From contig NZ_FOGG01000018.1 in NCBI RefSeq assembly GCF_900111155.1, forward strand, positions 1-64,000: a stretch of 64,000 nucleotides of DNA, read 5' to 3'. Positions within the stretch are counted from its first letter, which is position 1; every line of letters begins with the position of its first letter. The stretch is from Pedobacter rhizosphaerae. Its GTDB lineage: Bacteria; Bacteroidota; Bacteroidia; Sphingobacteriales; Sphingobacteriaceae. Made by a program: the position numbers and the translations under genes. The notes under the pieces are model-generated. The model did not search any database and had not been told where the DNA came from. It saw nothing but the letters and a program-made list of their open reading frames with translations. Below, one piece after another: positions 42,737 to 51,310 of the stretch.

Positions 42737-43405
42737 ATGAACTTAGTAATTTACGGATCTGGAAAAATGGCAGAATACATTTGTTTCTGCATGATCAATG
42801 ATAGCGCATACCGTGTAGTTGCCTTCTGCGTAGATGATGCCTACCTACCTCCCGCGGGTAGCAAATTAATGGGTATTCCTGTGATGGGATTCGAACAGGT
42901 AATCAGGGAAAACTCACCCGAAGAAACCCGTTTTCATATCGCTATTGGCAGAAACACGGCTAGGAAAGCTATATTCGACAAGGTGCAGGAAGCCGGATAT
43001 GGCTGTGCAAGCTACGTTTCCTCTAAGGCCAGCATATGGCATGACTTAGTTATTGGAAGGAATGTATTTATCGATCAATGCTGTGATATTCAGCCCTTTG
43101 TCCAGGTCGGCGATAATTGCATGCTTATAGGTGCCCGCATTGGCCATCACTGTACCATAGAAGATCATGTACTCCTTTCAGGAAATACTTTGGCAGGCAA
43201 TGTAACCATTGGTGAAGGATCTTTTCTGGGCATTAACTCGGCTGTGAAAGAAGATATTACCATTGGTGCTTACAACATTATCGGTGCCAGCGTTTTTATT
43301 TCCAAAAACACTCCGGATTGCACTATGACAAGCAGCCCGAAAGACCTGTTCAGAACAGGAGACTCTAGCAGATTTACCCTCTTCAATAAAACTAAACAGG
43401 TATAA
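42737..43405 (+). CDS. Hexapeptide-repeat acyltransferase, NeuD-like
   Basis: The 222-residue protein has an N-terminal Rossmann-like PglD_N domain (MNLVIYGSGKMAEYIC) and a C-terminal left-handed beta helix with hexapeptide repeats (ASIWHDLVIGRNVFIDQ, GDNCMLIGARIGHHCTIEDH). This is the layout of NeuD/PglD sugar O- or N-acyltransferases. It probably acetylates a nucleotide or surface sugar, but it is outside the exopolysaccharide operon, so the target is unknown. I chose the ATG at 42737, which places the GxGxxA motif at the usual distance from the N terminus. Confidence 0.85.
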   Translation: MNLVIYGSGKMAEYICFCMINDSAYRVVAFCVDDAYLPPAGSKLMGIPVMGFEQVIRENSPEETRFHIAIGRNTARKAIFDKVQEAGYGCASYVSSKASIWHDLVIGRNVFIDQCCDIQPFVQVGDNCMLIGARIGHHCTIEDHVLLSGNTLAGNVTIGEGSFLGINSAVKEDITIGAYNIIGASVFISKNTPDCTMTSSPKDLFRTGDSSRFTLFNKTKQV

Positions 43406-43556
43406 AAACATAAATAAAGTGTTTACAACTTTCACGTCAGGCTAAATATACAGATCAAAAGAGAACGGTAAACAAATGTGTGTATAAGCTTCTATTGCAT
43501 ACCTCAGAACTGGTACGTTTAGCCAACTCCCGAATAAATAGCAGAGCGGTTTATTT

Positions 43557-44384
43557 TTAAGATCTCATGAGTGATGCCCCGCAGAACTTGCAAAATTGTG
43601 CATCAAGATCATGCCCTTCTCTGCTACAGTGCGGGCAGGATTCGGGCAATTCCTTTTTATCTCTTGCCAGCATGGCCAAATCATGTGTAAGTATGCCGGT
43701 TGGCACTGCGATGATAGAATAGCCGATGAGCATAACCACTGCAGCGAGGAATTTCCCAACAGGTGTTACGGGAGATATGTCACCATATCCAACAGTTGTT
43801 ATGGTAACTATAGCCCAGTATATGCTTTCAGGGATATTGGAGAACCCGTTTTCCCTCTTTTCAACCAGATACATCACAGAGCCTAAAATAATGGTGAGCA
43901 TCAATACGGTGAGCAGGAAAATACTGATCTTTCTTACACTTCCCTTCAGTGCGGTAGATAAGAATCGGATTTCGGTTAAAAAATGTCCAAGTTTAAAAAT
44001 CCGGAACACCCTCAGCAGCCTTAAGGCACGAAAAACCAGTAGAGATTGAGCTCCAACAAAGATTATACTCAGGAAAGATGGAATAAGGGCGATAAGATCT
44101 ATAATACCTAATATACTAAAAACATAACTGAGGGGCCGTTTGATACAAATCAACCGGAGAATGTATTCTATGGTAAAAATAATTGTAAAAACCCACTCCA
44201 GCATTAAAAAAAGATCACCATACTGATTATGAAGATGCTCAACACTATCCAGCATCACTACGGCAATACTGGTAAAAATTGCGATCAGGAGTCCAACATC
44301 AAAAGCCTTACCGGCAGGGGTATTCGACTCGTAAATAATTTCATGCAAGCGAAATTGCCAGTTTTTAGAAGCCGCTTTTCTCAT
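43557..44384 (-). CDS. Voltage-gated-type potassium channel with C-terminal zinc ribbon
   Basis: The 275-residue protein has six membrane segments. S4 is FRALRLLRVFRIFKLGHF, with regularly spaced arginines, and the selectivity filter is TVGYGD in the pore loop. The C terminus is a short zinc-ribbon-like domain, CPHC and CKFC around residues 251-269. It should form a homotetrameric K+ channel in the inner membrane. It converges on the acyltransferase gene and is divergent from the Crp/Fnr gene. Confidence 0.93.
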   Translation of the reverse strand: MRKAASKNWQFRLHEIIYESNTPAGKAFDVGLLIAIFTSIAVVMLDSVEHLHNQYGDLFLMLEWVFTIIFTIEYILRLICIKRPLSYVFSILGIIDLIALIPSFLSIIFVGAQSLLVFRALRLLRVFRIFKLGHFLTEIRFLSTALKGSVRKISIFLLTVLMLTIILGSVMYLVEKRENGFSNIPESIYWAIVTITTVGYGDISPVTPVGKFLAAVVMLIGYSIIAVPTGILTHDLAMLARDKKELPESCPHCSREGHDLDAQFCKFCGASLMRS

Positions 44385-44467
44385 CCTAATACAACAATAT
44401 AATTCTTGTTTTGTGTCAGCGGTTAAGCCTTAAATAAAGAGAAGGATAAAATCAAAACAGGATGTTC

Positions 44468-44475
44468 TATATTTG
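44468..44475 (+). promoter_or_regulatory. -7 element TATATTTG
   Basis: A perfect Bacteroidota TAnnTTTG element, 48 bp upstream of the Crp/Fnr-family gene. No strict TTG is seen at -33. Confidence 0.55.
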
Positions 44476-44522
44476 GCGATTGAATTTCCCTATCAAATTG
44501 AAACTAACTTATTAAGTAAACT

Positions 44523-45113
44523 ATGTCTATCATTCATGACCCACATGATCTTAGTGCTTTGTTTAGCTATCTGGAACAATATGCTCCTCTCTCATCAGGA
44601 TATAAACAGGCTTATCTGGGTAGAGCGCAACTATTAAAAATTAAGAGATCCAAGTTCATCCTTTCTCCATTAGACAACAATGCCTGTATGTACTATATCA
44701 TAAAGGGAGCTTTACGAGGATTTGTAAAAAATAAGAAAAAGGATATTACTACATTTTTAAGCTTTGAAAATGAATTTATCGGCGCTATTCGCCACCCCAA
44801 TGTTCAGGAAGCACAATCCCATGAATATATTCAGGCCCTCGAAGACTGTGAATTAATTGCTATCCCCTACGATCTCATCGACCATCTTTACGAAACCTTT
44901 CCCGAAACCAATATAATTGGTCGCAAGTGGCTGGCCTTGCAATATTACAATGCATCCGATCGGGCTATACTGGCCAGAATTCCGGCTGCCACAGAACGAT
45001 ATTCCATGTTGTTAGAAAAAAAAGGAAAAGAACTAGATCGCATTGCGCTCCGTTATCTAGCCAGCTATTTAGGTATGCGCAGTGAAACATTGAGTAGAAT
45101 CAGGAATAAGTAG
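44523..45113 (+). CDS. Crp/Fnr-family transcriptional regulator
   Basis: The 196-residue protein has a cyclic-nucleotide-binding-like beta barrel (YIIKGALRGFVKNKKKDITT, FENEFIG) and a C-terminal helix-turn-helix (RIALRYLASYLGMRSETLSR). It lacks an Fnr-type cysteine cluster. Bacteroidota genomes carry many such proteins, mostly uncharacterised. It is monocistronic. Confidence 0.9.
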   Translation: MSIIHDPHDLSALFSYLEQYAPLSSGYKQAYLGRAQLLKIKRSKFILSPLDNNACMYYIIKGALRGFVKNKKKDITTFLSFENEFIGAIRHPNVQEAQSHEYIQALEDCELIAIPYDLIDHLYETFPETNIIGRKWLALQYYNASDRAILARIPAATERYSMLLEKKGKELDRIALRYLASYLGMRSETLSRIRNK

Positions 45114-45451
45114 CTTGTTAATATGATTTACCTCAATCTGCAAAAGGCATATTAATTACCCAATTCAGCGAAAAAAGCACTCAAAAAACCAATTTTAATC
45201 AAGCTAATGCTATGAGTTGCTGAGGAGTAATGTGCATATTAAAACTCACTATTTGCTTGGCTGAATGCCAGAGGAGTTTGATCTGTACGCTTTTTGAAGA
45301 GCAGCGCAAAACAAGTTAACAAACGTGCTTATTAGACATCTAAGTGGCATTAAGTTTCCCGCCTGCGCGAGAATAAATTAGGGTTCATACAAAATCTTCA
45401 CTACTCCTATTAAAAAAGAACCTGAAGCCGGTTCTAAATGATGGGGGATCA

Positions 45452-45533
45452 AATGCCTGTATCGGCTCCCGCAGATCAAGGTGATTTTACAAGGAATAAT
45501 CTCTGTTAATCTTCTTTATCTGCGGGATTAACT
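45452..45533. repeat. 82 bp direct repeat, copy 1
   Basis: Matches 46098-46179 with three mismatches. It contains an internal inverted repeat (CCCGCAGAT at 45468-45476, ATCTGCGGG at 45518-45526). Confidence 0.88.
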
Positions 45534-45718
45534 CAATGATCTGGTCGGTGGGGGCTATTTACTAATGAGATATTTATTTTACATATGTATTTCCGCCCAA
45601 CAAGGCCAGAGCACCAAATCTCCGTTCTACTTAAAACTGGCCTAACAAATTTTTCGGGCAGCACTACCCATGCCACACAACTGGCTTCATAAGAAAAATT
45701 TTCAGCCAGTGGTTTTTG

Positions 45719-45742
45719 TTTCTTTTTGCCACCAAAAAGAAA
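45719..45742. repeat. Perfect 10 bp palindrome with 4 nt spacer
   Basis: TTTCTTTTTG and CAAAAAGAAA face each other across CCAC. It resembles a short palindrome seen between genes of many bacteria. It is followed by GC-rich cggcggcggcgagccgag, unlike the surrounding DNA. Confidence 0.6.
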
Positions 45743-45990
45743 GAGCTCTTCGGCGGCGGCGAGCCGAGCAAAGACTGTGTAGGAGGAGAAAAAATGTCAG
45801 TTAGTGGAGAAAATTAGGTTGTAAGTAATAAGTTTTGTGTCTGGATGCTAAATTTTAGTATTTCGATTAACTCAATGATTTGGTCGGTGGGGGCACCAAC
45901 CAATGCTGTTAAGTTAAGCTAAATGTTGTCAGTCTTGAGCCTCCCGATGTGAAATCAGGACAAGTAGTCGAAAACCTTCTTAATAAGTCG

Positions 45991-46046
45991 AAAACTAAAA
46001 TGGATTACCCTTCGACAGGCTCAGGATGACAATCCATTTTAGTTTT
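45991..46046. repeat. REP element flanked by a perfect 16 bp inverted repeat
   Basis: The left arm aaaactaaaatggatt (45991-46006) and right arm aatccattttagtttt (46031-46046) are exact reverse complements. They enclose a REP-like sequence (ccttcgacaggctcaggat) of the same family as the array at 40244-40692, in opposite orientation. Confidence 0.85.
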
Positions 46047-46097
46047 GTCCTTAAGTTAATAGCATTGGGGTACCAACTTGTGGAGAATGGCCGATTC

Positions 46098-46179
46098 AAT
46101 GCCTGTATTGGCTCCCGCAGATCAAACTGATTTTACAAGGAATAATCTCTGTTAATCTTCTTTATCTGCGGGATTAACT
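46098..46179. repeat. 82 bp direct repeat, copy 2
   Basis: The second copy of the 45452-45533 element, with the same internal CCCGCAGAT / ATCTGCGGG inverted repeat. Confidence 0.88.
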
Positions 46180-46379
46180 TGTAATACGTTTCTATTAGAA
46201 AGTCCCCGGTACGTGCCCAGCACTACGAGGTAAACAAGTTCACAACATTCTTATTAAACGGCTACTCATTGGTATTAAGATTCTTGCCTACCCGGCAAAG
46301 CTGATCAAATACACAACATTTCCGTTAAGATAGTTTCTCTTTTATTCACAAAATAATATTTTTGATAAAAACTACCACT

Positions 46380-46928
46380 ATGAAAATCTTACCCATTATC
46401 TTTCTTGGGGCAACTACATTCTTGCCCATAGCCGAGCCCTGTTTCCCCACTCTTCAAAACAATTCACACATCCTTTTAGCGCCTGATCAGGAAAGTGACA
46501 TCAGGGAGATCAGAAAAGAATATGAAAGAATCAATGCGCTCAAATTAAAAGTTGAACAGTTTACCTACAAGACCAAAGATTGTGTAGAAGGAGGTGAAAT
46601 CAGTTATTACACTTCGAACGGCCAGACGTTAAAAGTGAGTGAAAAAGGCGCTATGGATGATGCTTTTTGGCAGAAGGAATATTACTACAAGGCTGGAAAA
46701 GTGTTTTTCTCACTTGAGCGCTTGCATTGGGGTGCTGCTGATGGCAAGACCATAACAACAACATACAGGTTCTATTTCAAAGGTGGGAAATCAATACGCC
46801 AGATGGAAGGCCAAAAAACCGCAGATTTGAAAGACAAGGCTTCAGAAATGGCATCCATCGCAGGAAAACTGCTCCAGGTCAAATCAACGAAAAACTTTTC
46901 AGCTGTGTATTGCGACGATCAAAAGTAA
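46380..46928 (+). CDS. Secreted hypothetical protein
   Basis: The 182-residue protein has a signal peptide-like start (KILPIIFLGATTFLPIAEP). Its mature domain begins with a helical EIRKEYERINALKLKVEQ and continues with beta-rich repeats (YYTSNGQTLKVSEKG, YYYKAGKVFFSLERL, TTYRFYFKGGKSIR) that recall periplasmic MORN- or SPOR-unrelated wrap-type proteins of Bacteroidota. I do not recognise the family. I chose the ATG at 46380 over the upstream TTG. Confidence 0.65.
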   Translation: MKILPIIFLGATTFLPIAEPCFPTLQNNSHILLAPDQESDIREIRKEYERINALKLKVEQFTYKTKDCVEGGEISYYTSNGQTLKVSEKGAMDDAFWQKEYYYKAGKVFFSLERLHWGAADGKTITTTYRFYFKGGKSIRQMEGQKTADLKDKASEMASIAGKLLQVKSTKNFSAVYCDDQK

Positions 46929-46959
46929 ATTAATATAACGATTTTATGTCTGAACCGCG

Positions 46960-46989
46960 AGTCTCCTATCACCATTTTGACAGGAGACT
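46960..46989 (+). terminator. Hairpin between two plus-strand genes
   Basis: An 8 bp perfect stem (AGTCTCCT / AGGAGACT) with a 14 nt loop lies in the 87 bp spacer before the DUF4262 gene. It lacks a T tract, so it may be a processing hairpin rather than a terminator. Confidence 0.35.
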
Positions 46990-47015
46990 ACACTCCAATA
47001 ACAGCAAGAAAATAA

Positions 47016-47774
47016 ATGAATAACCAATCTCATAAATGTACAGACCCTGAAACATTAATGAATAAAACCAAATTAAACGTGGAAAAATTCGGACTTCAGG
47101 TTATCATGGTAAATGCTACAAACTACTCCCCTTCCTTTGCCTACAGCATTGGTTTATGGGAAAGCTATGAGCACCCGGAGATTATTTGCTTTGGGCTTTC
47201 TACCGAACTTGGCCATGCCATAATTAATGATGTAGCTGAAAAAATAAAATCTGGTCAAAAACTAGAAAGCGGTAAAATATATTCCGAGATTTTCAAATCT
47301 GGCAAAGCTATCTTTTTAGATGTAGATCAGCTGAATATTAATGACTATTTCGGGCCTGCGCTAGAGTTTTATGCAGGCAGGCCATTTAATGCCCTTCAAC
47401 TCGTATGGACTGACCGGGGTGATAAATTTCCATGGGAAGAATCTTTTGAACAAGATTTGGTCTATACTCAGCCACTGCTGGACAGAAATGCTGATTTTAA
47501 ATTTCCTGAACCTAAAAATCTAGCTTCATTTACCACACGCCAATGGCTGGAGGAGCACAAACCAATTTTGCAGGTAGTTCACGAGTATGATGGGGACTGG
47601 CAATTTCTCACGGGAGACCAAATGCCGGAAGATATAAAATTAGTAGCGTTATCATCATTAATCTTAAAGGATAATACCCTGAACCAACTATTTGACCTTG
47701 AATATGGCCAGATGGCGGAAAGAGAGTTTATTGGAGGGCCCTGGCACCGATCCACGATGGAATTAGAAAAATAA
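47016..47774 (+). CDS. DUF4262-domain protein
   Basis: The 252-residue cytoplasmic protein has an N-terminal DUF4262-like domain (FGLQVIMVNATNYSPSFAYS, IGLWESYEHPEIICFGL) and a C-terminal part (HEYDGDWQFLTGDQMPEDI) that often accompanies it. The biochemical role is unknown. The family is sometimes linked to polymorphic toxin immunity contexts, but no toxin is nearby. It is probably independent of neighbours. Confidence 0.8.
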   Translation: MNNQSHKCTDPETLMNKTKLNVEKFGLQVIMVNATNYSPSFAYSIGLWESYEHPEIICFGLSTELGHAIINDVAEKIKSGQKLESGKIYSEIFKSGKAIFLDVDQLNINDYFGPALEFYAGRPFNALQLVWTDRGDKFPWEESFEQDLVYTQPLLDRNADFKFPEPKNLASFTTRQWLEEHKPILQVVHEYDGDWQFLTGDQMPEDIKLVALSSLILKDNTLNQLFDLEYGQMAEREFIGGPWHRSTMELEK

Positions 47775-48031
47775 CTCTAGATCTCGATCAGAATTCCTCT
47801 TTCTAAAGGTCTATTCGTTGGGACTTATCTTATTTAACTGAGAATGATGTGTTTTGTACAGCTATTTTTTGAAGGAGATTATTTTTTGTTGTGAAGCGCT
47901 AAACAGCCTCCCAAACTATTTACTGTGACAGAAACCTGATTAACACTATTGCTGAATTTTAGAAGAAAGAGATGTAACTTTAGACAAAGTTTATCATATA
48001 TACCCATTTATCCCATTAGTTATTACTTGCG

Positions 48032-49015
48032 ATGATTTTCGAATTTACGGCAGCCCCAGGTTTTGACTTCATTACACTGTTTTCACAACAAATTAATGTA
48101 CCTGTAAGGGATGATGTATTAGAAATTCCAGAAACACTTGGAAAGGGATATGTACGCAAGGTTGGATTTGGTAATGATTTTAAACTAACGATCCACCGAT
48201 ACACATTAAAGGAAGATTTGATTTTGAAACGTAATCCAGCCGCCACGGCTAACGATGTACGTACCATTTTTTTCTACAGTAATAAGGAAGATCTGCAGGT
48301 GAGCTATAACAACGAGGGCAACATCCCCTTTTCAGAAAAAAATGATTCGTCTATATTGCTTTCTACAAATGACCTCCGCACTGAAATCTGTTTTTCTGCA
48401 GGCAGCAATATTCAGTATGTTGTTGTTGGGATAACTGCTAACAGGCTACGTTCAATTCTAACTATTCCAAAACCCAACCTAATATTAAGAACCCTTACAG
48501 CCGAAGATACTTCATTTCTCTTTTTTGAAAGTTTAGATGCAGAAATGCAACTGTTGCTGAAAAACATTGTCTCGGTAGACATGAATAATCCTTTAAACAG
48601 CTTTTATGTTCAAATTAAGGTACAAGAACTGATGTACCTATTGTTTAGTAAGCTATCATTAAGGGAAACCACCACTTTAAAAACTATAAATAGCAGCGAT
48701 GCGGAGCGGCTTATGGTGATCCGTAACAAGATGCTGAGCGATCTCAGTACTCCACCAGTGATTGCCGAGTTGGCAACTATCGCATCTATGAGTGAAACCA
48801 AACTTAAACAACTATTTAAGCAAACGTTTGGTGAAACCATTTACAATTATTACCAAAAGGCAAGAATGGAAGAAGCTGCCTTTTTGTTAAAGCAGGCCAG
48901 GCATTCCGTTTCGCAAGTTGGGTATGAGCTGGGCTTTTCAAACCTCAGTCACTTCAGCAGGTTATTTGAAAAACAGTACGGCATTACCCCCAAAAAATTC
49001 TCCTACACAATCTAA
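48032..49015 (+). CDS. AraC-family transcriptional regulator
   Basis: The 327-residue protein has an N-terminal sensory region and a C-terminal pair of helix-turn-helices (LATIASMSETKLKQLFKQTF then GETIYNYYQKARMEEAAFLL, and VGYELGFSNLSHFSRLFEKQ then YGITPKKF). It precedes two enzyme genes for reduction of quinones or enones (49130 and 50159), so it is a likely local activator. It has no obvious strict promoter. Confidence 0.9.
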   Translation: MIFEFTAAPGFDFITLFSQQINVPVRDDVLEIPETLGKGYVRKVGFGNDFKLTIHRYTLKEDLILKRNPAATANDVRTIFFYSNKEDLQVSYNNEGNIPFSEKNDSSILLSTNDLRTEICFSAGSNIQYVVVGITANRLRSILTIPKPNLILRTLTAEDTSFLFFESLDAEMQLLLKNIVSVDMNNPLNSFYVQIKVQELMYLLFSKLSLRETTTLKTINSSDAERLMVIRNKMLSDLSTPPVIAELATIASMSETKLKQLFKQTFGETIYNYYQKARMEEAAFLLKQARHSVSQVGYELGFSNLSHFSRLFEKQYGITPKKFSYTI

Positions 49016-49099
49016 GCTTACTACGCCCACAGCGCCATTGGCTGTCGGATACGACTATTCTTCCGTCTTTTAAGGTTATTTTACCCATTAATCGTGCAA

Positions 49100-49107
49100 T
49101 ATCTTTG
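49100..49107 (+). promoter_or_regulatory. -7 element TATCTTTG
   Basis: A TAnnTTTG match 22 bp upstream of the oxidoreductase start at 49130. The -33 TTG is not visible, which would fit an activator-dependent promoter under the upstream AraC-type protein (inference). Confidence 0.45.
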
Positions 49108-49129
49108 TTCATGTTATAATTACATAATT

Positions 49130-50053
49130 ATGAAAGCAATACAATATAAAGATTATGGAAGTTCAGATGTAATTGAATGGGTTGAGGTTACAATTCCAGC
49201 TATCCGCAATAAAAAAGATGTCTTAATTCGTGTTCAGGCATTAGGTGTAAATCCGATAGATATTAAAATTCGAATGGGCTTGATGAAGGAAGTCCGCCCC
49301 GTGGAAATGCCTTTTACCCCAGGAGGCGAGGCTTCGGGAATCATTGTCGCTGTTGGCGATGAAGTATCGGGATTTAAAGTCGGTGATGAAGTTATTGCCC
49401 TAACCAAAACAAATGCCTACGCCGAATATGTAACGGCTAACGAGAATTTTCTGGTATTGAAACCACAGCTGTTATCTTTTGTAGAGGCAGCATCAATTGG
49501 CGTTAATATTGGTACGGCACAATCGGTCCTATTTACAGCAGGGAAATTGGAAAAAGGACAACGGGTATTGATACAGGGTGGTGCAGGCGCGGCTGGGGCT
49601 GCAATGGTGCAGATGGCCAAAGCTATTGGCGCATACGTTATCGCTACTGCTTCTGGAAATGGCCTGCAATTGGCCAAAAGCCTTGGAGCCGACGAAGTAA
49701 TTGATTATAAACTTCAGGATGTGACCGCTTTGGTAAAAGATGTAGACCTGGTAGCAGACACCGCTGGTGGAGAAGCTCAACAAAAACTTTTTCAGGTACT
49801 AAAACCAGGGGGTACATTATTGAGCATTGTGGTGCCCCCTTCAAAGGAACTTGCAGAAAAACACCAGGTCAAAGCCAGTTTTGTCGCTTCAGACATCTCA
49901 GCGAAAACCTTAGAAAATGGCATCGAACTAATAAGATCGGGAACCTTCAAACCTATAGTTTCCAAAATATTTAAGCTCAGGGAGGCTGCTCTGGCTCAGG
50001 ATTTATTAACGGCCGGTGGCCTCAATGGCAAGGTTGTTCTTACGGTGAATTAA
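49130..50053 (+). CDS. Zinc-independent quinone oxidoreductase-like (MDR family)
   Basis: The 307-residue protein is a medium-chain dehydrogenase/reductase of the quinone oxidoreductase type: PIDIKIRMGLMKEV, FTPGGEASGIIVAVGDEV, and the NADPH-binding LIQGGAGAAGAAMVQMAKAI. No zinc-ligand set is visible. It reduces quinones or alpha,beta-unsaturated carbonyls with NADPH. The ATG at 49130 is chosen because a GTG at 49094 would put the start upstream of the -7 element. It is followed at 106 bp by an Old Yellow Enzyme gene. Confidence 0.92.
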   Translation: MKAIQYKDYGSSDVIEWVEVTIPAIRNKKDVLIRVQALGVNPIDIKIRMGLMKEVRPVEMPFTPGGEASGIIVAVGDEVSGFKVGDEVIALTKTNAYAEYVTANENFLVLKPQLLSFVEAASIGVNIGTAQSVLFTAGKLEKGQRVLIQGGAGAAGAAMVQMAKAIGAYVIATASGNGLQLAKSLGADEVIDYKLQDVTALVKDVDLVADTAGGEAQQKLFQVLKPGGTLLSIVVPPSKELAEKHQVKASFVASDISAKTLENGIELIRSGTFKPIVSKIFKLREAALAQDLLTAGGLNGKVVLTVN

Positions 50054-50158
50054 CAGCCAAATTTTAAATATCAGGAAATGAACTAAGTTTTGGCTGTTAA
50101 TAATAGCTGTAAAATCAATTTAATTGGTGTTTTGCACCATTAACTAAAAATATAAAAT

Positions 50159-51235
50159 ATGAAATTGTTAGAAGAAGTAGTATTAGGGAAACAAACCTTA
50201 AAGAATGCCATTGCAATGGCACCAATGACCCGTAGCCGTGCAAACTCCGAAGGTATCGTACAGGATTCGACTGTATTGTATTACACGCAAAGGGCAAGTG
50301 CGGGCTTAATCATCACCGAAGGTATTAATATCTCAGAACAGGCAATTGGTAGTCCATATACTCCCGGCATCTATAACCAGGAACAAATTGAAATGTGGAA
50401 AAAGGTAACCCAATCCGTTCATAATCAGGGCGGCATCATTTACGCCCAGCTTTGGCATACCGGTAGAGTTGGCCATTCAGTTGACAGGAATGGGAAACTT
50501 CCTGTTGGCCCCTCAGCAATCGCCATACAAGGTCAGCAACATTACACTGCTCAGGGAATGAAAGATTACGAAACACCACAGGAATTAACGATCCAGGAAA
50601 TCAAACAGATTATAAAGGACTATGGTCAGGCTGCTAAAAATGCTAATGAGGCTGGCTTCGATGGTGTTGAATTACATGCCGCATTTGGCTACCTTCCTAA
50701 CCAGTTTCTATCAGAAAGTGCCAATAAGCGAAATGACGAGTATGGTGGAAGCATAGCAAACAGAAACAGGTTCGTAATAGAAGTAATGGAAGAAATTACT
50801 GATGCTTTAGGTAGCGCAAAAGCAGGTATTAAGCTCTCGCCAACCATTTATTATAATAACATTGAAAATAGCGATCCAGAGGCACAGTTCAAACCATTGA
50901 TCCAGGCTTTAAATAAGTTACCACTGGCATACATCCATCTTATGAATGGAATGTTTCCACTAGATCATTTGCCACACTACCCCAAAAATGTAATAGAAAC
51001 ATTCGGTAGCATCAGTAACCATCTGGTCATTGCAAATGCAGGCTACAGTAAGGAAACTGGAGAAGTGGAACTGGAAAAAGGGATTGCTAAAATAATTTCA
51101 TATGGCTCGGCCTTTGTTGCCAATCCCGACCTGCCAAAAAGATTTGAGTTGAATGCAGAACTTAATCAACCTGACCCAGGCACTATGTATGGGGGCGCTG
51201 AAAAGGGATATACTGACTACCCATCTTTGGTATAA
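50159..51235 (+). CDS. Old Yellow Enzyme-family ene-reductase
   Basis: The 358-residue FMN TIM-barrel protein has MAPMTRSRA (Thr24), AQLWHTGRVGH, and LPNQFLSESANKRNDEYGGS (174-200 region). The usual second substrate-binding residue in the H-x-x-(N/H) motif is here Phe: His173-Ala-Ala-Phe176. It otherwise follows bacterial alkene reductases of the NemA type, which reduce enones, maleimides and nitro compounds with NADPH. It is the last gene of the plus-strand group and is followed by a strong hairpin. Confidence 0.93.
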   Translation: MKLLEEVVLGKQTLKNAIAMAPMTRSRANSEGIVQDSTVLYYTQRASAGLIITEGINISEQAIGSPYTPGIYNQEQIEMWKKVTQSVHNQGGIIYAQLWHTGRVGHSVDRNGKLPVGPSAIAIQGQQHYTAQGMKDYETPQELTIQEIKQIIKDYGQAAKNANEAGFDGVELHAAFGYLPNQFLSESANKRNDEYGGSIANRNRFVIEVMEEITDALGSAKAGIKLSPTIYYNNIENSDPEAQFKPLIQALNKLPLAYIHLMNGMFPLDHLPHYPKNVIETFGSISNHLVIANAGYSKETGEVELEKGIAKIISYGSAFVANPDLPKRFELNAELNQPDPGTMYGGAEKGYTDYPSLV

Positions 51236-51245
51236 ATAAGTCTCT

Positions 51246-51289
51246 TAGGTCTAAAAGTTGTATTAAATAAATGCTACCTTTTAGACCTA
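51246..51289. terminator. Bidirectional hairpin terminator
   Basis: A perfect 12 bp stem (TAGGTCTAAAAG / CTTTTAGACCTA) with a 20 nt loop lies between the convergent ene-reductase and monooxygenase-like genes. T tracts after the stem are weak on both strands, so efficiency is uncertain. Confidence 0.7.
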
Positions 51290-51310
51290 TTTGATTCCCT
51301 CAATACCCCA

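Larger units (their letters stand above)
45114..46379. other. 1.27 kb gene-free, repeat-rich stretch
   Basis: No credible gene is visible. The stretch holds two 82 bp direct repeats (45452-45533 and 46098-46179), a partial 30 bp repeat (45526-45555 and 45865-45894), a 10 bp palindrome (45719-45728 with 45733-45742), and a REP inside a 16 bp inverted repeat (45991-46046). It looks like an accumulation site for palindromic elements. Confidence 0.6.

Noticed and set aside
45114..46379. Insertion sequence or toxin-antitoxin locus in the 1.27 kb gap
   Set aside because: No transposase, integrase or paired small frames are visible; only non-coding repeats are seen.
47016..47774. Immunity protein of a polymorphic toxin system
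   Set aside because: No toxin, VgrG, Rhs or secretion gene lies nearby, so the DUF4262 protein cannot be assigned that role here.
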